38,029 nt of DNA from an uncultured Chlorobiota bacterium (GTDB lineage Bacteria > Bacteroidota > Bacteroidia > Bacteroidales > JAADGE01). Position 1 is the stretch's first letter; every line of letters begins with the position of its first letter. Positions 8,529 through 17,679 of the stretch are shown piece after piece. The stretch covers positions 1 to 38,029 of the forward strand of contig CAMZKL010000073.1 of the NCBI GenBank assembly GCA_947311255.1, written 5' to 3'. The notes under the pieces were generated by a model. It was not told where the DNA came from. It saw only the letters and a list, made by a program, of their open reading frames with translations, and ran no database searches. A program made the position numbers and the translations under genes.

Positions 8529-9014
8529 ATGAGTTATTTTTCAGATATAATAAACGGAACAAAAACGCTTCTTACAGGAATGCGTGTAACGGGTGGTTAT
8601 TTTTTCGTGAATTTCTTTACGAAAAGAGATGTAATTACGCAACAATACCCTAATAATATAGAAACACTTGAAATGTTTGATCGTTTTAAAGGTGAAGTTA
8701 TAATGCTTCATAATGAAAACAATGAACATAGATGTGATGCTTGTACCTTGTGTGAAAAAGCTTGTCCAAATGGTTCAATTGAAATATTGGGAGACAAGGC
8801 AAAAGACCCTGAAACAGGAAAAAATAAACGTTTTTTGGTAAAACATATTTATCATCTTCAAATGTGCACTATGTGTGGTCTTTGTATTGAAGCATGCCCT
8901 GTTAATGCAATTGATTGGGGACAAGATTTTCATCATGTAGAATATGATAGGTCTTTATTAACAAAAGTTTTAAATAAACCCGGTTCTAAAATAATGAGCG
9001 GGATAAAAGGATAA
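8529..9014 (+). CDS. nuoI: NADH-quinone oxidoreductase subunit I (two [4Fe-4S] clusters)
   Basis: Two ferredoxin motifs are complete: Cys69/72/75/79 (CDACTLCEKACP) and Cys113/116/119/123 (CTMCGLCIEACP), which bind clusters N6a and N6b. The frame is open upstream to 8439 but that part overlaps nuoH; the ATG at 8529 gives a normal N-terminus (161 aa) and a start 11 bp after nuoH. Without NuoEFG, electrons probably enter the complex through or next to this subunit. Confidence 0.96.
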   Translation: MSYFSDIINGTKTLLTGMRVTGGYFFVNFFTKRDVITQQYPNNIETLEMFDRFKGEVIMLHNENNEHRCDACTLCEKACPNGSIEILGDKAKDPETGKNKRFLVKHIYHLQMCTMCGLCIEACPVNAIDWGQDFHHVEYDRSLLTKVLNKPGSKIMSGIKG

Positions 9015-9018
9015 TTAA

Positions 9019-9549
9019 ATGGAAAGAATAATCTTTTACATAATATCGTTGCTTATAATTGTTTTTGCAGTAATGGCAGTTAGCAACAGAAATCTTATGA
9101 GATCAATTATTTATTTGCTTTTTGTTCTTATCGGAATAGCAGGAATATATTTTATAATTGAATTTTATTTTCTCGGAGCAGTTCAACTTACAGTTTATGC
9201 AGGAGGAATAATTATTCTCTACGTAAACTCTATAATGTTGGTTGAAAAAATCAATACACCATTAGATTTAGCTAAATTTTGGAAAAGGCTTTTAGCAGGA
9301 GCTATTGCCTTTGTAGGAACTTTTCTTACATTAATTGCCATTTGGTCTTATAATTTTAAAACGGTTGGTGTTGAAAAAGATACAAGCATTAGAGAAATTG
9401 GAAATGCACTGCTAGGCTACGGAGATAAGGGATATATTTTACCTTTTGAAGTAATTAGTATTTTACTTTTAGCTGCAATGGTAGGTGCAATTGTAATTGC
9501 AAAAACAAAAAAAATACAAAATATAAAGAACAAAACTAATATATTATGA
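9019..9549 (+). CDS. nuoJ: NADH-quinone oxidoreductase subunit J
   Basis: This membrane subunit has about five helices and the conserved GAVQLTVYAGGIIILYVNSIML segment near residues 55-75, which includes the pi-bulge region of helix 3. The length of 176 aa is normal. It overlaps nuoK by the ATGA stop/start tetranucleotide, implying translational coupling. Confidence 0.95.
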   Translation: MERIIFYIISLLIIVFAVMAVSNRNLMRSIIYLLFVLIGIAGIYFIIEFYFLGAVQLTVYAGGIIILYVNSIMLVEKINTPLDLAKFWKRLLAGAIAFVGTFLTLIAIWSYNFKTVGVEKDTSIREIGNALLGYGDKGYILPFEVISILLLAAMVGAIVIAKTKKIQNIKNKTNIL

Positions 9550-9863
9550 TTTTAGGAGTCAGTATATACGAAATATTAACAGTAAGTACAATTATCTTTT
9601 TTATTGGCTTATATGGTTTCTTTACAAGGAAAAATTTAATTGCAATGCTAATGTCCGTTGAATTAATACTTAATTCAGCTGCTTTAAATTTTGTAATTAT
9701 TAATAAATATTTATTTCCTGAGGAAATAGGAGGAGCAATATTCTCAATATTTATCATTGCCGTAGCTGCAGCAGAAACAGCCTTAGCATTAGCAATAATA
9801 ATTAATCTATATAGATTAACTATGAGTTTGAAAACAGATGAAATAGAAACTTTGAAATTTTAA
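9546..9863 (+). CDS. nuoK: NADH-quinone oxidoreductase subunit K
   Basis: This 105-residue MrpC-like subunit has three helices. The two buried glutamates needed for proton transfer are present in MSVELILNSAALNF and AAAETALALAI. It starts within the nuoJ stop (ATGA) and ends 6 bp before nuoL. Confidence 0.96.
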   Translation: MILGVSIYEILTVSTIIFFIGLYGFFTRKNLIAMLMSVELILNSAALNFVIINKYLFPEEIGGAIFSIFIIAVAAAETALALAIIINLYRLTMSLKTDEIETLKF

Positions 9864-9869
9864 AAAAAT

Positions 9870-11789
9870 ATGGATTTAAGTTACACAGTTTTAATACCAC
9901 TAATACCTTTATTTATGTTCCTTTTCCTAGGACTAAATTATAAAAGGATAAAAGAACCTATTTCTGGATATATTGGAACAGCAGGGATGTTAATTACGGC
10001 ATTAATATCATTCTATACGTCATTTCAATATTTTTTCAATTACGGAAAAGTTGATGGAGTATATCAAAAAATATACGCATATAATACTCTTTGGGTCAAC
10101 TTTACTGAGACTCTTCATATTGATATGGGGGTTTTATTAGATCCAATTTCTGCCGTTATGCTTATTGTAGTTCCTTTAATTTCTTTAATGGTTCATTTCT
10201 ATAGTATTGGCTATATGAAAAAAGAACCAGGATTTACAAGATTCTTTGCATACCTTTCATTATTTACATTCTCAATGTTAGGGTTAGTTCTTGCTACAAA
10301 CCTTTTTCAAATTTATATTTTTTGGGAAATGGTAGGAGTATCATCTTATTTGCTTATTGGATATTATTTTGAGAAACCATCTGCAATTCTTGCAGCAAAG
10401 AAAGCTTTTATTGTAACACGTTTTGCCGATTTTGGTTTTCTTGTAGGTATTTTAATTGTTAGTTTTTATGCTAAAACATTTGATTTTAAGATACTTACAG
10501 ATTTAGATTTTATAAATAACTTACAACTGCAAACAGGTCTTTTCATGGGCTTGTCCGTGATAACTTGGGCATTAATTTTAATTTTTATAGGAGGTGCAGG
10601 TAAATCTGCAATGTTCCCTCTTCACATATGGTTACCAGATGCAATGGAAGGGCCTACTCCCGTTTCAGCATTAATTCATGCAGCAACAATGGTTGTAGCC
10701 GGAGTTTTCCTTGTTGCAAGATTATTCCCAATGTTCTTTTTCTTTGATGACGGAATTGCTTTGGATGTAGTTGCATGGGTTGGTGCATTTACGACACTTT
10801 TTGCAGCAATAATTGCAATAACGCAATATGACATAAAACGTGTTTTGGCATTTTCTACAATGTCGCAAATTGGATATATGATGCTTGCACTTGGTGTTTC
10901 CGGATATAGCGGACACGAAGGATTAGGTTTTATGGCAAGTATGTTCCATTTATTCACTCATGCAATGTTTAAAGCACTTTTATTTTTAGGAGCAGGAGCC
11001 ATAATACATGCTGTTCATAGCAATTATATGCAAGACATGGGAGGATTAAGAAAGTATATGCCAATTACACATATTACATTTTTACTTGCTGCATTAGCAA
11101 TTTCAGGAATACCTCCATTTGCTGGTTTTTTCAGCAAAGATGAAATTCTTGCAGCTGCATTTGAGCATAATATGCCTGTTTTTATTATAGGATTCATAGT
11201 TGCAGGAATGACAGCTTTCTATATGTTCAGACTTTATTTTAGAATATTCTGGTGGACTAATCCCGAATATAAACATACACCACATGAAGCACCAAAGTTT
11301 ATGACTATTCCTTTAATAATTCTAGCTTTAATGACTGTTGGTTCAGGATTTATACCTTTTGATAAACTTGTTTCTGCAGATAGTACTCCATTTCATTCTC
11401 ATATAGATTGGAGTATTGCTAGTGCATCCATTGCAATTGGTGTTATAGGAATTCTTTTCGCAATGTTATTCTACAAAAAAGAAAATGATTTATCAAAACG
11501 TTTTACAATTGCTTTTGGAAGTCTTCATACATGGGCATATAACAAATTTTATATTGATGAAGTTTACAATTTTGTAACTAAAACAATTATTTTTAAATAT
11601 ATATCAGGCTCTTTTGCTTGGTTCGACAAAAAAGTAGTTGACGGTTCAATGAATGGAATTGGAAACTCAACAGTTTGGATAAGTTCAAAAATAAAAGGGT
11701 TACAATCTGGTAGAGTTCAAGATTATGCAATGTTTTTTATCTCAGGTGTTTTAATGATAATAATGATTGTTTGGTTATTCCTTAATTAA
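9870..11789 (+). CDS. nuoL: NADH-quinone oxidoreductase subunit L (antiporter-like)
   Basis: NuoL is the distal antiporter-like proton-pumping subunit. It shows the helix-5 glutamate in IFWEMVGVSSYLLIGYY, the helix-7 lysine region GGAGKSAMFPLHIWLPDAMEGPTPVSALIHAATMV, and a C-terminal extension consistent with the long lateral helix. The length of 639 aa is typical. Confidence 0.97.
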   Translation: MDLSYTVLIPLIPLFMFLFLGLNYKRIKEPISGYIGTAGMLITALISFYTSFQYFFNYGKVDGVYQKIYAYNTLWVNFTETLHIDMGVLLDPISAVMLIVVPLISLMVHFYSIGYMKKEPGFTRFFAYLSLFTFSMLGLVLATNLFQIYIFWEMVGVSSYLLIGYYFEKPSAILAAKKAFIVTRFADFGFLVGILIVSFYAKTFDFKILTDLDFINNLQLQTGLFMGLSVITWALILIFIGGAGKSAMFPLHIWLPDAMEGPTPVSALIHAATMVVAGVFLVARLFPMFFFFDDGIALDVVAWVGAFTTLFAAIIAITQYDIKRVLAFSTMSQIGYMMLALGVSGYSGHEGLGFMASMFHLFTHAMFKALLFLGAGAIIHAVHSNYMQDMGGLRKYMPITHITFLLAALAISGIPPFAGFFSKDEILAAAFEHNMPVFIIGFIVAGMTAFYMFRLYFRIFWWTNPEYKHTPHEAPKFMTIPLIILALMTVGSGFIPFDKLVSADSTPFHSHIDWSIASASIAIGVIGILFAMLFYKKENDLSKRFTIAFGSLHTWAYNKFYIDEVYNFVTKTIIFKYISGSFAWFDKKVVDGSMNGIGNSTVWISSKIKGLQSGRVQDYAMFFISGVLMIIMIVWLFLN

Positions 11790-11805
11790 AAAATAGAAAG
11801 AAATT

Positions 11806-13299
11806 ATGATAGATATTTTAACATTATTTGTAGTAGTTCCTGTCATTACAGTCTTTGGTTTAATGTTTGTAAAGGGCAAAAACAACTTTAGGCTTGTTGC
11901 ATTAATTGGTTCTGTAATCCAAGCTTTAATGTCTTTTAATTTGATATATCAATTTCTTGCTGAAAGAACAGCAGGAAACAAAGCAATTATGCTTTTTACA
12001 AAAGACGTAATATGGTTTGAACCGATGAATATTCATTATTCTATTGGGGTTGATGGTATTTCAATATTAATGATTATGTTAACATCAATTATTGTTCTTA
12101 CAGGTGTTTTTATTTCATGGAAAGTTGATGATTTACCAAAAGAATTTTTTGTTTCTTTAATTGTATTAGCATCAGGTGTTTACGGATTTTTTATTTCTGT
12201 AGATTTATTTACAATGTTTGTATTTTATGAAATTGCTGTAATTCCAATGTATTTGCTTATAGGAATTTGGGGAACAGGACCAAGAGAATATGCAGCAATG
12301 AAATTAACTTTGATGTTAATGGGAGCATCTGCATTATTGCTTGTTGGTATTCTTGGGGTTTATTTTAATTCAAACGCAGATGGAGGAGCATTAACATTTA
12401 ATTTATTTGAGATTGGAAAAGTTAGTATTCCAGAATCTGCACAAATTGTGTTTTTCCCTTTCTTGTTTATTGGCTTTGCAGTTATTGGCGCATTTTTTCC
12501 TTTTCATACTTGGTCGCCCGATGGTCATGCTTCTGCTCCAACTGCAGTATCTATGCTTCATGCAGGAGTTCTAATGAAGCTAGGAGGTTATGGTATTTTT
12601 AGGTTTGCAATGTATGTAATGCCTCTTGGTGCACATTATTGGGCTGATATTTTTATGGTATTTGCAGTAATAGGAGTTTTCTATGGAGCTTTGGCAGCAA
12701 TAAAACAAACAGATTTAAAATATATAAACGCCTATTCATCAGTAAGCCATTTGAGTTTGGTATTATTAGCTTTATTAATGATGAATGAAATTTCATGGAA
12801 AGGTGCAATGTTGCAATCATTATCTCATGGATTTATTACAGCACTTTTCTTTGCACTTATTGGAATAATTTACGGCAGAACTCATACTAGAATTGTAACA
12901 AAAATGAGTGGTTTGCTAAATGTTATTCCTGTTGCAGGTGCGTTATACGTAATTGCCGGTATGGCAAATTTAGGATTACCGGGCTTTTCTGGCTTTGTGG
13001 CAGAAATGAATATTTTTGTAGGAGCATTTCAACATGCCGATACATTTCATAGAATAATAACTATTCTAGCAGTTTCGTCAATTGTAGTAACTGCTGTTTA
13101 TATTCTAAGAGTTGTAGGAATGATATTAATGGGGCCCACAACACCCGAATTTACAAATTTACCAAAAATTGCCTGGTATGAAAAAACAGGAACATATATT
13201 CTTGTGTTATTCATTACATTAATAGGTATTTTTCCGTTTTGGTGGGGTGGAATTATTTCGGAGAGTGTAACTCCTTTTATTGAAAAATTAATAAACTAA
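11806..13299 (+). CDS. nuoM: NADH-quinone oxidoreductase subunit M (antiporter-like)
   Basis: NuoM is the second antiporter-like pump subunit. It shows the helix-5 Glu in FVFYEIAVIPMYLLIGIWG and the motif HTWSPDGHASAPTAVSMLHAGVLMKLGGYG. The 497 residues fit the family and the gene follows nuoL by 16 bp. Confidence 0.97.
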   Translation: MIDILTLFVVVPVITVFGLMFVKGKNNFRLVALIGSVIQALMSFNLIYQFLAERTAGNKAIMLFTKDVIWFEPMNIHYSIGVDGISILMIMLTSIIVLTGVFISWKVDDLPKEFFVSLIVLASGVYGFFISVDLFTMFVFYEIAVIPMYLLIGIWGTGPREYAAMKLTLMLMGASALLLVGILGVYFNSNADGGALTFNLFEIGKVSIPESAQIVFFPFLFIGFAVIGAFFPFHTWSPDGHASAPTAVSMLHAGVLMKLGGYGIFRFAMYVMPLGAHYWADIFMVFAVIGVFYGALAAIKQTDLKYINAYSSVSHLSLVLLALLMMNEISWKGAMLQSLSHGFITALFFALIGIIYGRTHTRIVTKMSGLLNVIPVAGALYVIAGMANLGLPGFSGFVAEMNIFVGAFQHADTFHRIITILAVSSIVVTAVYILRVVGMILMGPTTPEFTNLPKIAWYEKTGTYILVLFITLIGIFPFWWGGIISESVTPFIEKLIN

Positions 13300-13319
13300 A
13301 AAAAAAATCTTTTTAAGAT

Positions 13320-14750
13320 ATGAATTTGAATAATATGTTATTAATGAGACATGAATTAGTATTGACACTTGTTATACTAATTCTTCTTATCGCCGATATT
13401 TTTGTAAGTGATAAGAATAAAAAAACAGTTAGTTATATTGCAGTAGGTTTATTTGCAATTCATACTTTAATTGGTTTTATTCCTTTGAAAGAAGGTGTTC
13501 TTTTTGGAGGAATGTTTGTTAGTAATCCATTAGTTTATGGATTTAAAAACATTTTAAATATTGGAGTGCTTCTTATAATACTTTTAGCTGTTTCATGGCT
13601 CAATAAAAAGAGTTTGAAAAATGGAAAAATTGGTGAGTTTTATATTTTAATATTCGCTTCTCTTTTAGGAATGTTTTTTTTAATTTCTTCTCGGAATTTC
13701 TTAATGCTTTATTTATCTTTAGAACTTTCTACTTTACCTGTTGCTGCACTTGCTTCATATGATATTTATAACAGAAAATCATCAGAAGCAGGTATTAAGT
13801 TGATTCTTTCTGCTGCAATATCATCTGGAATTTTATTATTCGGAATGTCATTACTTTATGCTGTTGGCGGTAGTCTTTATTTTAATAACTTAACTGGTAA
13901 TATTGGTGTTTCATACCTTTCAATTGCTGGTTTAGTAATGTTTTTTGCTGGTTTGGCATTTAAAATTTCATTAGTTCCTTTCCATTTCTGGACAGCAGAT
14001 GTATATGAAGGAGCTCCAACACCTGTTGCAAATTACTTATCGGTAATTTCAAAAGCAGCAGCTGTTTTTATTTTAATGGTAACTTTATTTATAACTCTAA
14101 GAGAATTAAAAGAAATTTGGGTTCCAATATTATATGGAGTTTCTATACTTACAATGTTTGTGGGAAACTTTTTTGCACTTCGCCAAAAGAATCTTAAACG
14201 TTTTTTGGCATTTTCATCAGTTGCACAAGCTGGTTTTATTATGATGGGAATGGTATCTGCTGATGATCTTGCAGTTTCAACAGTAATTTATTTTATGGCA
14301 ATTTATATTTTCTCGAATATTGGAGCTTTTGGAGTTGTTCAAATTATTTCATTAGTGAGTGGAAAAGAAAATATTGACGATTATAATGGATTATACAGAA
14401 CAAATCCGATGTTGAGTCTTACATTAATGATTGCTTTATTTTCATTAGCTGGTATTCCTCCTATTGCAGGATTTTTTGGTAAGTTTTTCTTATATATGCC
14501 TGCTGCAAGTCAGGGTTTCTACATTCTAATATTTATAGCTGTTGTGAATGTAACAATTTCATTATATTATTATTTATTGGTAATTAGAGCAGCATTCCTC
14601 AGAAGAAGTGAAACTCCTATACCCTACTTTAAAAGTGATATTTTCACAAGAATAGGATTGTTATTAGTAGTAATTGCATTGTTTGTTTTAGGTATTTACA
14701 GTCCGTTCTATGATTATATTCACTCTATAACTAACATCTTAAATATTTAG
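13320..14750 (+). CDS. nuoN: NADH-quinone oxidoreductase subunit N (antiporter-like)
   Basis: NuoN is the third antiporter-like subunit. It shows LSLELSTLPVAALASYD (helix-5 Glu) and FHFWTADVYEGAPTPVANYLSVISKAAA (helix-7/8 region). Length is 476 aa. It is the last recognised complex I gene, and only 3 bp separate it from a small unknown gene. Confidence 0.97.
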   Translation: MNLNNMLLMRHELVLTLVILILLIADIFVSDKNKKTVSYIAVGLFAIHTLIGFIPLKEGVLFGGMFVSNPLVYGFKNILNIGVLLIILLAVSWLNKKSLKNGKIGEFYILIFASLLGMFFLISSRNFLMLYLSLELSTLPVAALASYDIYNRKSSEAGIKLILSAAISSGILLFGMSLLYAVGGSLYFNNLTGNIGVSYLSIAGLVMFFAGLAFKISLVPFHFWTADVYEGAPTPVANYLSVISKAAAVFILMVTLFITLRELKEIWVPILYGVSILTMFVGNFFALRQKNLKRFLAFSSVAQAGFIMMGMVSADDLAVSTVIYFMAIYIFSNIGAFGVVQIISLVSGKENIDDYNGLYRTNPMLSLTLMIALFSLAGIPPIAGFFGKFFLYMPAASQGFYILIFIAVVNVTISLYYYLLVIRAAFLRRSETPIPYFKSDIFTRIGLLLVVIALFVLGIYSPFYDYIHSITNILNI

Positions 14751-14753
14751 ATT

Positions 14754-15071
14754 ATGAGCATGCCAATTAAACATTTAACCGGAAAAATAGGAGACAAACT
14801 TTTAACATTTGTTGAGAAAGAAGCTTCTGAAGAAAGAAAGAATTTTCTAAAAGGCTTATTAGAATTTAATGGTTTTGAAGTTATTATAGAAGAAAATACT
14901 GCAAAAGAAGGAGAAAATACATCCTATATTGTTGCTGTTACAGATTTAATATTTAATCCTGTTATTTGGGTGTATGATAGGAATTTAAAAACACCTGAAG
15001 GAAACATTGTTAATGAAGATTATTGGATGCAAATAAACCAAGATTTTAAACCGCAATATTACGAAAGGTAA
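14754..15071 (+). CDS. small soluble protein of unknown function at the end of the nuo operon
   Basis: This 105-residue, mostly charged protein has no signal peptide or membrane helix. The first half looks helical (KLLTFVEKEASEERKNFLKGLLEFNG) and the second half looks like strands (FEVIIEENT, YIVAVTDLIFNPVIWVYDR). No family was recognised. It starts 3 bp after nuoN and ends before the operon terminator, so it is transcribed with complex I. It may be an assembly or regulatory factor, but this rests on position only. An alternative start is the ATG two codons later. Confidence 0.8.
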   Translation: MSMPIKHLTGKIGDKLLTFVEKEASEERKNFLKGLLEFNGFEVIIEENTAKEGENTSYIVAVTDLIFNPVIWVYDRNLKTPEGNIVNEDYWMQINQDFKPQYYER

Positions 15072-15129
15072 TAATTTTTTTAAATTTAGGCAAATCTTAT
15101 ATTTCCTGAAAGTCTATAATAAAATAAAG

Positions 15130-15157
15130 CTCCGTATTAAAAAATACGGAGTTTTTT
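15130..15157 (+). terminator. rho-independent terminator of the nuo operon, probably bidirectional
   Basis: CTCCGTATT (15130-15138) pairs perfectly with AATACGGAG (15143-15151) around an AAAA loop, followed by TTTTTT. A mostly A tract (AAAATAAAG) before the stem lets the same hairpin serve the convergent peptidase gene on the minus strand. Confidence 0.9.
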
Positions 15158-15181
15158 AGATTATTTGCATTTACAAGCAAT

Positions 15182-17533
15182 TTATTTTAAAATTAATTTA
15201 ATTGTTTCAGCAAAATTATTGCTTTTTAAAGTAATGAAATAAATTCCTTTTGAATAGTTTTGAAAGTTGTATGTGCTTTGTTTTATGTTTTGTTTGTTAT
15301 ATAAAATTTTACCTGCAATATCAGTAATTATAATATTAGCATTAGAAATATCCTTTAATTCTACATAAAAATCTCCATTAGATGGATTTGGATATACTTT
15401 AAATGATTTTGTCTTATTTTTTGTAATTATGGAAGGTTCCGGTAAAACAGATGAAATTGAAAAATCATCGAAATAGAAACCATCCGCTGTAACTCCTCCA
15501 TCACTATGCAATTCAAACCTAAATTTAATAGATTGATTTATGTATGGATTTAAATCAACATAATTTTCTATCCAAGAACTACTTGCATCAAAAAGAGGTT
15601 CTCCGGTTGGCTGAAAACTTCCTGTTCCTATGTTTGTATGATTTGTTGTTACAGGAACCCATGTTGATCCATTATTAGTTGAAATTAATAATTGAACATA
15701 GTCCCAATTATTTTCGATACTCCATTTTGCAAAAAAACTTAATTGAGGGTTTTGAACGTCTGTTAAATCAATAGGATTAGTTAAAGTTATTGAGCTATTT
15801 GTATTATCAGAATAATTTCCTCCTTCTGAATCTGTTATAGAATTATTAGGAGAATTATATGTAGCATCTGTTACAGTCCAATTTGTACTTGTCCAATTAT
15901 TCAAATCGTCTCCTGAATCTTCAATAATAATTTCAGTTTCAAAATATGATTTTGTAAATTCTTTACTTACAGAATAGTTTCCGGAAGTAACAGTTACAGT
16001 ATAAGAAAACTCATCACCATATGAAATATCGTTACTTAAGCTATAAGAAATAGAATCTGTTTTATCTTCTAATGCAGAAGCTAAATTAATGTTTAACGCA
16101 TTTCCAACTGATGAAAAAACAGAATTGTCAGGTGTTATGGCTAAAGTATATTCTCCGTCTCCTGAAAGTCCCATTCTTTTTAAGTTAAATTTTAAATAAC
16201 CTGTTTTATTAATATAATTTGGTGACTTGTCAGTTAATTCAGCAAAAGAAGTTGCAAATCTTGCAAGATATAAATTAGATAAATAACTTTCTTCGCAAAG
16301 AGGTATTATTCTACTTTGTGAAGGCCAAAATCCATCTGTACCTCCTCCTGTTTCTTGTGTATATGCCATAATTTTTGGTTTGGAAACTTGCTCTCCGTAC
16401 ATCCAATCATTTGCATCTCCATTAACAACATATAGTATCTCCCACCCTTGTCCTACTGTGTAGCCATTTTCTGATGCCATAAAGTTTGCAGAAGTTCTTA
16501 AGAAATCGTCATCAGGTGCATGTAATCCTTCTTGATATCCCCAGGGAATAATAATTAAGTTGCTGTATGTATGATGATTATGGGCTAACAAAAATTCATG
16601 TTCATTTGTAAAGTTTCTGATAATTTGGGTTTCCGGTTCAGAGAAGGCAGAAGTTCCTCTATATGTTTGGCTTGTTTCATCTGGTGAAGACCCTGCGTTG
16701 TCAAAGCCCCAATTATATCCAAAATTTCTGTTTAGGTCAACTCCATCATAATATTCATTAAAACCACCACCACCATTATTATCTCTTTTATTTTTTCTCC
16801 ACATTCCTCCTCCACTAGGGTCTGTTGTATGGTTATATTCATAACTGTCAGGGTTAATTACAGGAACAAAATACATTTGAAGATTATCTACAAGATATGT
16901 TATTTCATCATTAGTTCCGTAGTTTTCAAGAAGATACCACATATACCATATTAGTTGTTGCATAGATTCGGGTTCTCTTGCATGAATTAATGAGGTGTAT
17001 AAAACTTCGGGTTCGTCTTCGTTTACATTAGGGTTATCTGAAATTTTTATTGCATATATATATCTGCCCTCAATTGTTTGAGTGTTTCCTATTGTAAATT
17101 TTGCAGTAATTAAATTAGGATATTGTGTTGTCATATCATCTAATTCAGCCATAACTTCATCAAGAGTTAAAAAACCTCCCATTGAGCCAAAGTTAAAGTT
17201 TACAGGAGTTTCATAATTAATTCCTTTTAATGATGATTTATTTTTTAATGCAGATTTTTCATATCTTTCTCTATAAAATTTTGACATATCATTTATCAAA
17301 ACTTCGTATTTTATGTTATTGTCAGATAGTTTTTTTATTTCATTTTCGGAAAGTTCCATATCAATAAAAATTCCCGGTTTGCCGGATATATTTTCTAAAT
17401 CTATTCCTAGTTGCTTAATTTTTGTAGTTTCTTGCTTGTCTGCAAAAACTCTAACTTTTGAATACTTTTGTTGTGCATTAAGCTGTATTCCAATGAAAAT
17501 TGATAATAGAAATGCGATTGTTTTTAGTTTCAT
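15182..17533 (-). CDS. secreted M14 zinc carboxypeptidase with T9SS sorting domain
   Basis: Signal peptide 1-20. The M14 domain (~115-430) has the whole carboxypeptidase site: zinc ligands His184 and Glu187 (HARE) and His321 (HTYSNLIIIPWG), substrate residues Asn268/Arg269 (DLNRNF), Tyr379 (DWMY) and the catalytic Glu394 (YTQETGGG). Next come an Ig-like linker (~440-530), a jelly-roll/MAM-like domain (~540-695, TDSEGGNYSDNTNSS, FYFDDFSI) and a C-terminal type A sorting domain (~710-783, VYPNPSNGDFYVEL ... KGIYFITLKSNN). The sorting domain implies export and surface anchoring by the type IX (Por) system. The family is close to carboxypeptidase T. The 100 bp upstream resembles the leaders of two other exported-protein genes in this window. 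Confidence 0.96.
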   Translation of the reverse strand: MKLKTIAFLLSIFIGIQLNAQQKYSKVRVFADKQETTKIKQLGIDLENISGKPGIFIDMELSENEIKKLSDNNIKYEVLINDMSKFYRERYEKSALKNKSSLKGINYETPVNFNFGSMGGFLTLDEVMAELDDMTTQYPNLITAKFTIGNTQTIEGRYIYAIKISDNPNVNEDEPEVLYTSLIHAREPESMQQLIWYMWYLLENYGTNDEITYLVDNLQMYFVPVINPDSYEYNHTTDPSGGGMWRKNKRDNNGGGGFNEYYDGVDLNRNFGYNWGFDNAGSSPDETSQTYRGTSAFSEPETQIIRNFTNEHEFLLAHNHHTYSNLIIIPWGYQEGLHAPDDDFLRTSANFMASENGYTVGQGWEILYVVNGDANDWMYGEQVSKPKIMAYTQETGGGTDGFWPSQSRIIPLCEESYLSNLYLARFATSFAELTDKSPNYINKTGYLKFNLKRMGLSGDGEYTLAITPDNSVFSSVGNALNINLASALEDKTDSISYSLSNDISYGDEFSYTVTVTSGNYSVSKEFTKSYFETEIIIEDSGDDLNNWTSTNWTVTDATYNSPNNSITDSEGGNYSDNTNSSITLTNPIDLTDVQNPQLSFFAKWSIENNWDYVQLLISTNNGSTWVPVTTNHTNIGTGSFQPTGEPLFDASSSWIENYVDLNPYINQSIKFRFELHSDGGVTADGFYFDDFSISSVLPEPSIITKNKTKSFKVYPNPSNGDFYVELKDISNANIIITDIAGKILYNKQNIKQSTYNFQNYSKGIYFITLKSNNFAETIKLILK

Positions 17534-17632
17534 GTATAATTATTTAATTAAGTGATATTGAATAAGTTGTGTTAATATTGGTATTTAAAAAAATTATGTT
17601 GTTCTGCACACATAAATACTTCCACTTTTTTG
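17534..17632 (-). promoter_or_regulatory. shared leader, copy C (upstream of the M14 peptidase)
   Basis: Reading toward the start codon, this segment contains ATGTGTGCAGAACAACATAA, then AACACAACTTATTCAATATCA and CTTAATTAAATAATTATAC before ATG. These align in order with copy A (28075-28258) and copy B (18907-19050). Only the ~95 bp nearest the start are shared, and no TAnnTTTG element was found on the minus strand between this gene and the next one upstream. Confidence 0.6.
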
Positions 17633-17679
17633 TTGGAAATCATAAAAGAAGATAAAAAATACTAATTTGGTTGCATTTT

